Assembly: GCA_913047725.1 (NCBI GenBank) | Contig: CAJWTH010000009.1 | Location: 1 to 35,277 of the forward strand | Length of the DNA: 35,277 nt | DNA from: an uncultured Planktomarina sp. | Lineage (GTDB): Bacteria; Pseudomonadota; Alphaproteobacteria; Rhodobacterales; Rhodobacteraceae | Reading direction: 5' to 3' | Shown: positions 23,876-31,563 of the stretch, in pieces | How the letters are laid out: every line of letters begins with the position of its first letter | Numbering within the stretch: position 1 is the stretch's first letter | The notes under the pieces: model-generated | The model's database searches: none | Seen by the model: the letters and a program-made list of their open reading frames with translations, nothing else | What the model was told of the DNA's origin: nothing | Program-made: the position numbers and the translations under genes

Positions 23876-24517
23876 ATGCAAATTTCAGAACTTCAACTTC
23901 TTAAAGACCTTAAAATAAAACATGTAATGGTCGATACTGAAGAAGGCTCCTCAATCGACAGAAAATCTACTATCACTGAAGCGTTATCATTGATGGCTAA
24001 AGATCCTAATAGTGCCGTGGTAATTACGGTTGAAAATGGTGATATTGTGGGCATAGCTACTGAAAAAGATGTGATATTGGCTTTAGAAAAATTTGGTCCA
24101 AGTATTCTCGACCATGCAATAGAAACTATAATGACATCTAACCCTGTTAGATCTGATATGGAAACGACTTGTGAAACGGCCCTACAGCAAATGATAGACG
24201 GGAATTTTCGAAACATACCCGTTTTTGAGAATGAAAAATTTAAAGGTATTGTCCAAGCTCTAGAAATTGCCGAAGGTAAAACTGTCGAAATTCTTGAGGA
24301 AAATCGTAAGCTGAAAGAACTTATAGTACAGCATCTCCCAAGAAATTTTTATTTTCAATCAACCGATGATGTGAACAAAGTCCACGATAGCATGGTGGAA
24401 AACAATATGACCTGTGCTTTAATTCAAAACCCAGATCGGCCTGCTGATATAATTGATCTTAGTGACTTCCTGCACCTGATGGGTCAATCAGCTAATTCAG
24501 ACAATCCATCTAATTGA
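23876..24517 (+). CDS. CBS-domain pair protein
   Basis: Soluble 213-residue protein with two CBS motifs (about 15-70 and 86-133), a charged helix (134-150) and a C-terminal part (156-205) of no clear family. Typical strings are A-V-V-I-T-V-E-N-G-D-I-V-G-I-A-T-E-K-D-V in the first and R-N-I-P-V-F-E-N-E in the second. CBS pairs sense adenylates or other ligands; no effector domain is attached, so it may act on a partner. The ATG at 23876 is preferred because GAGAGA lies about seven bases upstream; an ATG five codons earlier has no site. The unknown gene at 24532 starts 15 bp downstream, and the pair was duplicated. Confidence 0.88.
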   Translation: MQISELQLLKDLKIKHVMVDTEEGSSIDRKSTITEALSLMAKDPNSAVVITVENGDIVGIATEKDVILALEKFGPSILDHAIETIMTSNPVRSDMETTCETALQQMIDGNFRNIPVFENEKFKGIVQALEIAEGKTVEILEENRKLKELIVQHLPRNFYFQSTDDVNKVHDSMVENNMTCALIQNPDRPADIIDLSDFLHLMGQSANSDNPSN

Positions 24518-24531
24518 GGGATAATTAGAAA

Positions 24532-25020
24532 ATGGCAACAAGATTTATGCCTGAATGGGTTCTTGGATTTACCTGCGCCTACATATCTTTACGTTTTGTA
24601 AATGGCACTATTCCACTGCAGGCATTCGCTAATAAATATTCAAAGCCGTTATCAGAAAAATACGCTGATGCCTCCAGTAAAAAACTGATGGGTATTTCTC
24701 AGGATATGCTATATTTTCTGGCAACTTTTGAAAGTTCCAACCACATGGCGATCGTAGAATCTTATATGTTTAATAGTTTAAATTTTACCAAGAAGGGTAG
24801 AAAGCGGAAGATCAAAACTCTGTTTGGTTCTGCTTTAGATGCTCAAAAACAAGCTACGCCTCAAGAGGCTAGCATAAGGAGATTTAAGAATTTTGTTTTC
24901 CAACTTCGAGCTGACAGTAGATATAATGTTCCTGGAGGTTGGAACTTAAAAGAAGAGCAAGGAATTGATTGGCTTCTAAATATTTATGAGCAGAATGTAC
25001 GCACAATGGACGGTTTTTAG
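24532..25020 (+). CDS. Unknown 162-residue protein, copy 1
   Basis: I do not recognise a family. It is a soluble-looking, probably mostly helical protein with a strongly basic patch G-R-K-R-K-I-K (88-95 region) and conserved aromatic/methionine-rich stretches: F-M-P-E-W-V-L-G near 5-12, D-M-L-Y-F-L-A-T-F near 58-66. There is no signal peptide. GAGGGAT lies eight bases before the ATG, and the CBS gene stop is 15 bases upstream, so the two are an operon. A second copy at 25317 matches without gaps at 134 of 162 residues (83%, hand count). The basic patch could contact nucleic acid or a phosphate group; that is speculation. Confidence 0.82.
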   Translation: MATRFMPEWVLGFTCAYISLRFVNGTIPLQAFANKYSKPLSEKYADASSKKLMGISQDMLYFLATFESSNHMAIVESYMFNSLNFTKKGRKRKIKTLFGSALDAQKQATPQEASIRRFKNFVFQLRADSRYNVPGGWNLKEEQGIDWLLNIYEQNVRTMDGF

Positions 25021-25054
25021 CCTTAAAAACTTAAAATAAATCTATTTTTTAATA

Positions 25055-25259
25055 TGCCGTGGTAATTGAGGTCCAAAATGAAGGCGTTGTCGGCATAGCC
25101 ATGGGGAAACATATGATATTGGCTTTAGAGAAATTTGGTCCAAGTGTTCTCGAACATGCAAAAAAAACTATAATATTATCCGGCCCTGTTAGATCTGGTA
25201 TAGAAACGACTTGTGCTATAATTCAGACTCCAGATAGACCGGCCTTAACGGTTTCATAA
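25055..25259 (+). pseudogene. CBS-domain gene remnant with internal deletion
   Basis: It is a decayed copy of the gene at 23876, corresponding to residues 48-99 joined directly to about 181-190. The missing 81 codons (243 bp) lie between imperfect repeats ACTTGTG (24167) and ACCTGTG (24410) of the parent, so a slip or short-repeat recombination explains the junction and keeps the frame. It lacks the first 47 codons and a ribosome-binding site, and the second CBS motif is gone. The frame ends early at 25259. A residual 66-codon frame could start at GTG 25059, but a functional product is unlikely. Confidence 0.82.
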
Positions 25260-25316
25260 AACTAATGGGGCCACTTAGTAGTTAAACAAAGCTATCTAAT
25301 CGAAGGAAGCTTAAAA

Positions 25317-25805
25317 ATGGTCACAAGATTTATGCCAGATTGGGTTCTTGGATGTACCTGTGCCCACATAACTATACGCTTTGTAAATAGCACTATTCCA
25401 TTAGAGGCATTCGCTAACAAATATTCCAAATCGCTATCCGAAAAATACGTTGATGCCTCCAGTAAAAAACTGATGGGTATTTCTCAGGATATGCTATATT
25501 TTCTGGCAACTTTTGAAAGCTCCAACCATATGGGTGTCGTAGAATCTTATATGTTTAATAGCTTAAATTTCACCAAGAGGGGTAGAAAGCGGAAGATCAA
25601 AACTCTGTTTGGCTCTGCTTTAGATGCTAAAGAGCAGGCCACGACCCATCAGGCTAGCATAAGAAGATTTAAGAATTTTGTTTTCCAACTTCGAGCTAAT
25701 GATAAATATAATGCTCCCGAGGGTTGGAACTTAAGAGAAGAGCAAGGAATTGATTGGCTACTAGATATTTACGAACAAAACGTAATAGCAATGGACGGGC
25801 TTTAA
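25317..25805 (+). CDS. Unknown 162-residue protein, copy 2
   Basis: Intact paralogue of the gene at 24532: same length, no indels, 28 substitutions by hand count, many conservative and clustered near residues 105-111 and 127-135. It keeps the basic patch and the central 46-72 block unchanged, and has its own GAAGGAAG site eight bases before the ATG. Retention of frame and ribosome-binding site, while the adjoining CBS copy decayed, suggests selection on this gene. Function is unknown. Confidence 0.8.
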   Translation: MVTRFMPDWVLGCTCAHITIRFVNSTIPLEAFANKYSKSLSEKYVDASSKKLMGISQDMLYFLATFESSNHMGVVESYMFNSLNFTKRGRKRKIKTLFGSALDAKEQATTHQASIRRFKNFVFQLRANDKYNAPEGWNLREEQGIDWLLDIYEQNVIAMDGL

Positions 25806-25836
25806 CTTTTAATTATATATTGGGTAGCCTCACCTA

Positions 25837-27453
25837 TTATTTATCAACATGGTTAGGCAGTCTACGCCCTGAAGGCTTAAGTTCTTTTTGATTCCAGTAA
25901 CCTATCATAACCCCTGGTGGTTCTTTAGCATCAGTCATCTTTTCAACGATCGCAGCTGGTCGCGTAATTCTATTATGATGTCTCCGGGCCCACTCAAAAT
26001 GAAGTTCCCGTAAACGAGATATTTGACCCTTAAAATCCGGATTATTGCCAAGGTCATTTAATTCATTTGGATCAACTTCAAGATCAAACAGCATCGGCCG
26101 CATATTTTCAACATGGGTCAATTTCCAACGACCGTCAAAAATCATAACTAATCGGGCATCCATTTGATCAACACCAACTAAACGGCGAGCATCACGGGTA
26201 GAGTAGTCATATTCACTAACACAAAAACTGCGCCAATCACATTCAATTCCATGCAAAAGAGGTTCTAATGATCTGCCTTCCAAGATATGAGGAATGGCAT
26301 TCCCGCCAAATGCATCAAGAAAAGTTGGCAATAAATCGATACCTTCAACTAACTTATCTGTGACCATGCCCCTTGTGCTATCAGCATCGCTGCGCGGATC
26401 GTACACAATCAAGGGAATTCGTGCGGAGCAATCATAAAATAAATCTTTTTCACCAAGCCAATGATCACCGAGATTATCACCATGATCCGAACAAAATACG
26501 ATCATAGTATCTTCCATCCGACCACTTTCTCTGAGATAGTCAAAGAGTCGCCCGAGTTGGTCATCCAATTCTTTAATTAACCCCATATAGGCTGGTCCAA
26601 CAATATCGCGAACGTCATCACGGGAAAAGCTCTGGCTTACGCGCATGTTTGTCCAAGCCTGCATTAACGGATGATCAGATTCTAATTCGTTATTAGAACG
26701 ATTTACCGGTGGAAGATCTGATGCGGAATACATGTCGTTATACGGAGCGGGAGCTAAATATGGCCAATGAGGTTTAATATAACTCAAATGGCAAAGCCAA
26801 GGGTCGGACCCTTGCGCGTCTATAAAATCAATGCCGCGGGTTGTTAACCAGGCAGTTTCAGAATGTTCTTTAGGGACACGCGCCGCATATTTTGAGTTTT
26901 CTAACATCCAACCCGAACACAATGAGCCGTCCGGAAGCTGAGCGGTGTTAGCCCATTCCTCCCATGGATTATCTCCATCCATGCCATGCGACCGTAAATA
27001 TTTATCATAATCCTCCGAATGACGGACTAAGCAATCGGAATTGTTGTTTCCGTCATCCCTAATAAAAACGTCAAACCCACCCTCGCTAACTCTTTTTCCA
27101 ACGGTACTTGTCGGATCTATATCCAGCCGCGCCATGCCATCTTTATCAGGCGTCATATGAGTTTTACCAACTAGTGTGCAGCTAACCCCTTGCTCTCGCA
27201 AATGATCGCCCAAAGTAGGCTCACCAACACGTAAAGGAAAACCATTCCACGTCGCTCCATGGCTCCGTGTATATCTACCGGTGTAAAAGCTCATTCGAGC
27301 CGGCCCACAAATTGGCGACTGCACATAAGCTTTGTTAAAGGTCATACCGCGGGATGCTAGCCAGTCTATGTTCGGAGTATCAATGTGCTTGGCACCATAG
27401 CAACTTAGATAATCCCAACGAAGCTGATCTACCATTATCCATAACGCATTCAT
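25837..27453 (-). CDS. Sulfatase-family hydrolase (arylsulfatase / choline-sulfatase / phosphonate monoesterase type)
   Basis: Alkaline-phosphatase-superfamily hydrolase of 538 residues. The sulfatase signature C-x-P-x-R is present as Cys49-Gly-Pro51-Ala-Arg53, and Cys49 would be converted to formylglycine. Metal and catalytic positions appear as Asp9, K97-T-H99, H229 in K-P-H-W-P-Y and S-D-H-G-D (322-326). No signal peptide is present, so it is cytoplasmic, like choline sulfatase and phosphonate monoester hydrolases and unlike secreted polysaccharide sulfatases. It starts directly after the BKACE stop with AGGGTG ahead of the ATG, and is the last gene of the run. It should release sulfate or a phosphonate/phosphate ester from an imported small molecule. 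No maturation enzyme is in the window. Confidence 0.9.
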   Translation of the reverse strand: MNALWIMVDQLRWDYLSCYGAKHIDTPNIDWLASRGMTFNKAYVQSPICGPARMSFYTGRYTRSHGATWNGFPLRVGEPTLGDHLREQGVSCTLVGKTHMTPDKDGMARLDIDPTSTVGKRVSEGGFDVFIRDDGNNNSDCLVRHSEDYDKYLRSHGMDGDNPWEEWANTAQLPDGSLCSGWMLENSKYAARVPKEHSETAWLTTRGIDFIDAQGSDPWLCHLSYIKPHWPYLAPAPYNDMYSASDLPPVNRSNNELESDHPLMQAWTNMRVSQSFSRDDVRDIVGPAYMGLIKELDDQLGRLFDYLRESGRMEDTMIVFCSDHGDNLGDHWLGEKDLFYDCSARIPLIVYDPRSDADSTRGMVTDKLVEGIDLLPTFLDAFGGNAIPHILEGRSLEPLLHGIECDWRSFCVSEYDYSTRDARRLVGVDQMDARLVMIFDGRWKLTHVENMRPMLFDLEVDPNELNDLGNNPDFKGQISRLRELHFEWARRHHNRITRPAAIVEKMTDAKEPPGVMIGYWNQKELKPSGRRLPNHVDK

Positions 27454-28386
27454 TTAGAAGTTCACCCTATCACCACCTTTAAGAGCAAGTATTTCTCTAG
27501 CTTCCTCTGGACTAGCTACTTCACTACCCAAATCCTCAATTATTCTGCGGATTTTTTCAACTTGTTGGGCATTGTTATCTGCCATCTTACCTCGAGAAAT
27601 AAGCAAACTATCTTCAAGACCAACTCTCACATTTCCACCCATTTGGCTAGCCGTAGTAGCAAACGGAATTTGTGACCCACCTGCCCCAAGTACAGACCAC
27701 CTATAATCATCACCAAACAAGCGGTCAGCAGTGCGTTTCATAAAAATTAGATTATCAATATCAGCACCGATGCCTCCCAGAATGCCAAATATGAACTGGA
27801 TAAATACTGGAGCCTTGAACAAACCAGTATCCATACAAAATTTCAAATTATACAAATGACCAACATCATAGCACTCATGCTCAAACTTAATGTCGTGCGG
27901 GGCCAACGTTTCTGCAGCTTCCCGAATATCACGAAACGTATTTCTAAATATATTGCCCTCTGAACCTTCTACATAATCTTTTTCCCAATCAAATTTCCAT
28001 TGATCGTATCGCTTAGCCAGTGGGTGGAATGAAAAATTCATTGAACCCATATTCAAACTGCACATTTCTGGAGAAAATGTAGTTGCAGGCTTAACCCGAT
28101 CTTTTATTGATAAAGTCAGGCTTCCACCAGTTGATATATTAACAATCGCATCAGTTGCTTGTTTAATTCTAGGTAAAAATCTTGCAAAATCAGAAGGTTC
28201 AACTGAAACACCACCATCATTCTCACGTCTGGCATGTAAGTGTAGTATTGAAGCTCCTGCTTCTGACGCGGCAATAGCTTGAGAAGTAATGTCGTCAGCC
28301 GTATAGGGCAGCGCGTCAGACATGGTGGGAGTATGGATCGCACCAGTTATCGCGCACGTTATAATTGTTTTTCGTTGCTTCGCCAT
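27454..28386 (-). CDS. BKACE-family beta-keto acid cleavage enzyme (DUF849, Kce-like)
   Basis: Zinc-dependent TIM-barrel enzyme of 310 residues. Family ligands are visible: His49 and His51 in I-L-H-L-H-A-R and Glu258 in G-L-E-D-S-L, with S-L-N-M-G-S-M-N-F (110-118) and D-V-G-H-L-Y-N-L (174-181). BKACE enzymes cleave a beta-keto acid with acetyl-CoA to give acetoacetate and a CoA ester. Known substrates include 3-keto-5-aminohexanoate, 3-dehydrocarnitine and beta-ketoadipate-like acids, and the specific one cannot be read here. SD AAAGGAA precedes the ATG. The sulfatase gene follows without a gap; a dehydrogenase that could make the keto acid is 100 bp upstream. Confidence 0.94.
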   Translation of the reverse strand: MAKQRKTIITCAITGAIHTPTMSDALPYTADDITSQAIAASEAGASILHLHARRENDGGVSVEPSDFARFLPRIKQATDAIVNISTGGSLTLSIKDRVKPATTFSPEMCSLNMGSMNFSFHPLAKRYDQWKFDWEKDYVEGSEGNIFRNTFRDIREAAETLAPHDIKFEHECYDVGHLYNLKFCMDTGLFKAPVFIQFIFGILGGIGADIDNLIFMKRTADRLFGDDYRWSVLGAGGSQIPFATTASQMGGNVRVGLEDSLLISRGKMADNNAQQVEKIRRIIEDLGSEVASPEEAREILALKGGDRVNF

Positions 28387-28415
28387 GTTTATTCCTTTTT
28401 TACTGTATCAGAAAT

Positions 28416-28441
28416 AACTCTGCACCCCAATGGACAGAGTT
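28416..28441 (-). promoter_or_regulatory. Hairpin between the dehydrogenase and BKACE genes
   Basis: AACTCTG (28416-28422) and CAGAGTT (28435-28441) pair perfectly over a 12-base loop, in the only sizeable gap (100 bp) of the six-gene run. It is not followed by a clear T-tract on the minus strand. It may trim or stabilise the mRNA, or mark a boundary between two transcripts. Confidence 0.4.
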
Positions 28442-28486
28442 CTAAATCAAATCGAGTAGGAAAAAGCCCATTTGTGCGCGATACAA

Positions 28487-29416
28487 TTATGAGTTTTTCA
28501 AAATCCCTTCCAGCTTTTGAAGATGTTTACTGACCCTATTACGTGTTTCTGACGCAGCTTCATCAGTCCACACGTGAAAACCTTTTCCTGATTTCATACC
28601 AAGTTCGCCTCTCTTGACCATATTTTGCAAGTAAGGCGATGTTCCACCACGGCTTTCCAAGTCAAAAAGAACATTTTGGTGGATATCCAAAGTTAAATCT
28701 GTACCTACCAGGTCAGCATTCTCGAGTGGTCCAAGTACTGCCAAGCGGCGACCAAAACTAGACTTAACTACTGTATCAACCGCTTCAGCATCACATATCC
28801 CATTTTCAACAAGGCTAATTGCTTCCCGCCACAATGCATGTTGCAAGCGGTTACCGATAAATCCAGCAACGTCTTTTTCGACCAAAACTGGAGTTTTGCC
28901 TGAAGCTGCAAGAAGGTCAAACATAGCCTGCGCATATTTCCCTTCAGTCCATTGAGTTTTAATGACCTCAACTAAGGGTATCAAGTGCGCAGGGTTCCAC
29001 CAATGCGTTCCTAAGGCACGGTGTTTGCCATTTAAGTTTTGCATAATTTTGGTTATTGGGATTACAGATGTATTAGATGCTAATATTGAGTTTTTTGGCG
29101 CATAATCCTCCAAATCTGAAAAAATCTGCTGCTTAACCTCTAGTTTTTCTGGACCAGCCTCAAATACTATTTCTGCATTTGTGACAGCCTCCTTTATTGT
29201 CTCACAAACCACAATATTATTAAGAACGGCCTCTATTTTATTCACATCAACTTCTAAAAGCCTTAAACTTTCCGCCACGCGTGTTGTAAGAGAAAGGCGA
29301 GCCTCATCTGAAGGATCCGTTACACGCACCTGATGGCCAGCTCGCGCAAGGGTCAAAGCTATTCCATGACCCATCAAACCTCCGCCTATAACCGATATTA
29401 ACGAGACTTGTTTCAT
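28487..29416 (-). CDS. 3-hydroxyacyl-CoA dehydrogenase-family (carnitine-dehydrogenase-like) oxidoreductase
   Basis: Cytoplasmic NAD-dependent dehydrogenase of 309 residues. It has a Rossmann GGGLMG (11-16) and the catalytic pair His138 and Glu150 in G-T-H-W-W-N-P-A-H-L-I-P-L-V-E. The T-H-W-W-N-P-A form differs from fatty-acid HADH (H-F-F-N-P) and places it among stand-alone hydroxyacid dehydrogenases, such as carnitine dehydrogenase or L-gulonate dehydrogenase-like enzymes. With BKACE downstream, oxidation of a beta-hydroxy acid to the beta-keto acid that BKACE cleaves is the natural reading, as in carnitine breakdown. The ATG overlaps the SDR stop (ATGA). Confidence 0.9.
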   Translation of the reverse strand: MKQVSLISVIGGGLMGHGIALTLARAGHQVRVTDPSDEARLSLTTRVAESLRLLEVDVNKIEAVLNNIVVCETIKEAVTNAEIVFEAGPEKLEVKQQIFSDLEDYAPKNSILASNTSVIPITKIMQNLNGKHRALGTHWWNPAHLIPLVEVIKTQWTEGKYAQAMFDLLAASGKTPVLVEKDVAGFIGNRLQHALWREAISLVENGICDAEAVDTVVKSSFGRRLAVLGPLENADLVGTDLTLDIHQNVLFDLESRGGTSPYLQNMVKRGELGMKSGKGFHVWTDEAASETRNRVSKHLQKLEGILKNS

Positions 29417-30198
29417 CCAGCCGTATAACCTCCATCAGCGTAAAGAATGTGCCCAGTATAAAAGTCAGAAGCTCTTGAAGCTAAGAATAGAAGTGGGCCA
29501 GCAAGGTCCTCAGGTTCACCCAATCTGCCTTTGGGCACCCTAGCTAAAAAACCCGCGCGGACCGCATTAGCTTTTTCATTATCTTCAAACATCCATGAAG
29601 TGAGCGGTGACCTAAATACTGTGGGCGCTATCGCATTGACAGTGATCCCAGTTGGTCCAAGTTCACACCCAAGAGCTTTAGTCATCCCATCTACTGCAGC
29701 TTTTGATGCACAATAAGCAGTATATCCGGCAGGATGTCCCAGCAAGCCACGAGCAGACGAAACTAACACAATTTTACCACCGTGGCCTTGCACTTTCATT
29801 TGCGCTGATGCGGCGCGCGCAAGGAGCCATGTCTGCGTAACATTAGCGTCCATGACATCGGTAAAGGTTTTAGGTTCCATATCATTAATTAGCGCAACTT
29901 TATTCATACCTGAGGCCACAACTAAAATATCCAGGCTGCCCATGGCTGATACAGCTGCATCCACCATCGATTGGCATGCAGTTTCATCAGTTGGACGGCC
30001 ATGTACCTTAATGACTTCTGAACCCAGTGCGATGCATTCTTCCGAGATTGTATCCAAGGCATCTACATTGCCAGCAGCCAAAACTAATCTGCAGCCAGCT
30101 TCTGCTAAAACACGGGCCGCGACCATACCAAAGGCACCTGACGCGCCTGTTATAAGGGCCGTTTTACCCTGCACATCAAACATCTGCATTGAATTCAT
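29413..30198 (-). CDS. Short-chain dehydrogenase/reductase (SDR)
   Basis: Classical SDR of 261 residues. It has a T-G-A-S-G-A-F-G cofactor loop (17-24) and the catalytic Ser147/Ser148, Tyr162 and Lys166 in A-Y-C-A-S-K. It interconverts an alcohol and a ketone using NAD(P); the substrate is unknown. The start at ATG 30198 overlaps the cupin stop (ATGA) and has GGAG seven bases upstream. An ATG 15 codons earlier would run far into the cupin gene and is rejected. Together with the next dehydrogenase it gives the cluster two successive oxidation steps. Confidence 0.93.
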   Translation of the reverse strand: MNSMQMFDVQGKTALITGASGAFGMVAARVLAEAGCRLVLAAGNVDALDTISEECIALGSEVIKVHGRPTDETACQSMVDAAVSAMGSLDILVVASGMNKVALINDMEPKTFTDVMDANVTQTWLLARAASAQMKVQGHGGKIVLVSSARGLLGHPAGYTAYCASKAAVDGMTKALGCELGPTGITVNAIAPTVFRSPLTSWMFEDNEKANAVRAGFLARVPKGRLGEPEDLAGPLLFLASRASDFYTGHILYADGGYTAG

Positions 30199-30545
30199 TG
30201 TTTTACTCCGGGCGGATAGGGCATGACAACTAACATAGTGCACGTATTGTTTGTGCGATTCTCAATCTTTCGGGTTTCGCCAGCAGGGATTGTGCAGCTA
30301 TCGTATTTTGAAAGCACTGTCTCAACATTATCAATGGTGACGGTCATTTCCCCCTCAACAATAAAATAAACCTTTTCAATTGGGGTTGAATCAGGACCAG
30401 CACCGCCACCGGGCAAAAATTGGCTTAACCCCATCCACTGATTTTCAGGACCACCTTCTTCAAATCCCTGCAACCGGAGTCCAACCACTCCGTGATGATT
30501 GGGTGCGTCATAGGTTTCAGCTGCCTCAAAACGTTTAACTTGCAT
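30195..30545 (-). CDS. Cupin-domain protein lacking metal-binding histidines
   Basis: A single-domain cupin of 116 residues, with G-P-D-S-T-P-I-E-K-V-Y-F-I-V-E-G-E in place of motif 1 (50-66) and C-T-I-P-A-G-E-T-R-K-I-E-N near 87-99 as motif 2. In metal-binding cupins motif 1 carries two histidines; here the last histidine is at residue 18, so no His-based metal site remains in the barrel. It may bind a small ligand or act as a non-metal isomerase/lactone-binding subunit. The start overlaps the cyclase stop by one base and the stop overlaps the SDR start by four, so translation is tightly coupled. Confidence 0.88.
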   Translation of the reverse strand: MQVKRFEAAETYDAPNHHGVVGLRLQGFEEGGPENQWMGLSQFLPGGGAGPDSTPIEKVYFIVEGEMTVTIDNVETVLSKYDSCTIPAGETRKIENRTNNTCTMLVVMPYPPGVKQ

Positions 30546-31381
30546 TAGAACGCCTCACCAGATTCTATGCGATACGCCTGTTTTTTATCAGTCATCGCAA
30601 CCAAACGAATAATACAACCATCACCTCGGTCCCAGTTCCAGGGAAAAAATGCAAAAGTTACACGTTTACCTGTTACAGAATCCAGATCCCCACCAACATT
30701 TTCTATTCCCAAAATACCATTTGAAAATAACTTATTATGAACCGGCTCCCACACCGGAAAATCATCTTTCCAGTCATTTCCACCAGACCATTCTTTATAC
30801 TCTGCCTCAAGATGAGGCAGAATTGGTCCATTTCTTTGCGGCCCAATTGCCGTCGCTAACGGGTGATCATTTGCCTGGGTGTCATGTCCTACAACCTTGA
30901 TCCCTTTTTCTACCATCCAATCTGCCGCCGATGGAACTAGGCCAGGGCAATAAGGAAAATAGTCACCATCTTCATAAACCTTATGCCAACCAGTATTTAT
31001 TATCAGAACGTCTCCCTTGCGAATTGCATGTCCGCAGGCCTTTTCAAGATCTTCCCTGGTAATGCTTTCCCATTTCTTTTTAGGAATAGAGACAACAAGG
31101 CCACTACCAAAAAAGTGAGGTAGAGGAACTTCGTCAATAAAAGGGGTCCCTTGGACCACATGTGCCGGAGCATCAATGTGCGTCGTGACATGCATTGTTG
31201 TGGTAATTGTCTGACTTAAAACACCAGATTTTGCCATATAATGTTTTCGTTCGATTGCGACATCTTTAAAATATGGCCAATTTGGGCATTGGTAACCAAA
31301 TCGATGACTTAAGTTAACGAACTCCAAACCCATGTCGTTGTTAAGGTTTTCTTGAAACTCTATACCACGAATTTCTTGCAT
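30545..31381 (-). CDS. Cyclase-family (KynB-like fold) metal hydrolase
   Basis: Protein of 278 residues of the cyclase/kynurenine-formamidase family. The metal motif H-V-T-T-H-I-D-A-P-A-H is intact (His64, His68, Asp70, His74), and G-D-V-L-I-I-N-T-G-W lies near 123-132. Family members hydrolyse amides or lactones: N-formylkynurenine, isatin or cyclic polyketides. It is first in the run, has AGGAG upstream of the ATG, and faces the IclR regulator across a 182-bp promoter region. I do not call it kynB, because it is longer than bacterial KynB (about 210 residues) and is not beside kynA. Opening a ring or amide at the head of the pathway is the likely role. Confidence 0.9.
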   Translation of the reverse strand: MQEIRGIEFQENLNNDMGLEFVNLSHRFGYQCPNWPYFKDVAIERKHYMAKSGVLSQTITTTMHVTTHIDAPAHVVQGTPFIDEVPLPHFFGSGLVVSIPKKKWESITREDLEKACGHAIRKGDVLIINTGWHKVYEDGDYFPYCPGLVPSAADWMVEKGIKVVGHDTQANDHPLATAIGPQRNGPILPHLEAEYKEWSGGNDWKDDFPVWEPVHNKLFSNGILGIENVGGDLDSVTGKRVTFAFFPWNWDRGDGCIIRLVAMTDKKQAYRIESGEAF

Positions 31382-31483
31382 ATATTCTTCTCCTATCTGA
31401 TCTTTATCACGCTAGACATCTTTGATTTTCGATTCTTGTCCCTACTATTGGTGCATATTCACAACCAAGACGTCAACCAAAAG

Positions 31484-31515
31484 CCGCTATGCAGTATACT
31501 TGTATCGTATGGCGG
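31484..31515. promoter_or_regulatory. Imperfect dyad in the cyclase/IclR divergent promoter region
   Basis: CCGCTAT (31484-31490) and ATGGCGG (31509-31515) form seven pairs (one T-G), with TATAC/GTAT as an inner arm around a TT centre. It lies 49 bases before the iclR-type ATG and 103 before the cyclase ATG. IclR proteins commonly bind such dyads between their own gene and the target operon, so this is the best operator candidate. Confidence 0.45.
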
Positions 31516-31563
31516 TTTACGTTAAGTTTGAAAAAAATAAATATTTGGGTTAAAAAAGTTTAA

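Larger units (their letters stand above)
24013..25805 (+). repeat. Tandem duplication of the CBS-gene 3' part and the 162-residue gene
   Basis: Copy 1 spans about 24013-25020 and copy 2 about 25055-25805. Homology starts at TGCCGTGGTAATT in both (24013 and 25055), continues through the CBS remnant, the short spacer and ribosome-binding region, and the whole 162-codon gene. Copy 2 is shorter mainly because of a 243-bp internal deletion. No insertion sequence flanks it. Divergence is moderate overall but nil in several blocks. Confidence 0.85.

Noticed and set aside
27454-29416. Naming the BKACE and HADH-like genes as a carnitine-degradation pair
   Set aside because: The pairing is suggestive, but there is no carnitine transporter or thioesterase, and the cyclase, cupin and SDR are not part of that pathway as I know it.
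30545-31381. Calling the cyclase-family gene kynB
   Set aside because: It is longer than bacterial KynB, is about 9 kb from kynA and is embedded in the IclR-linked run. The shared metal motif alone is not specific.
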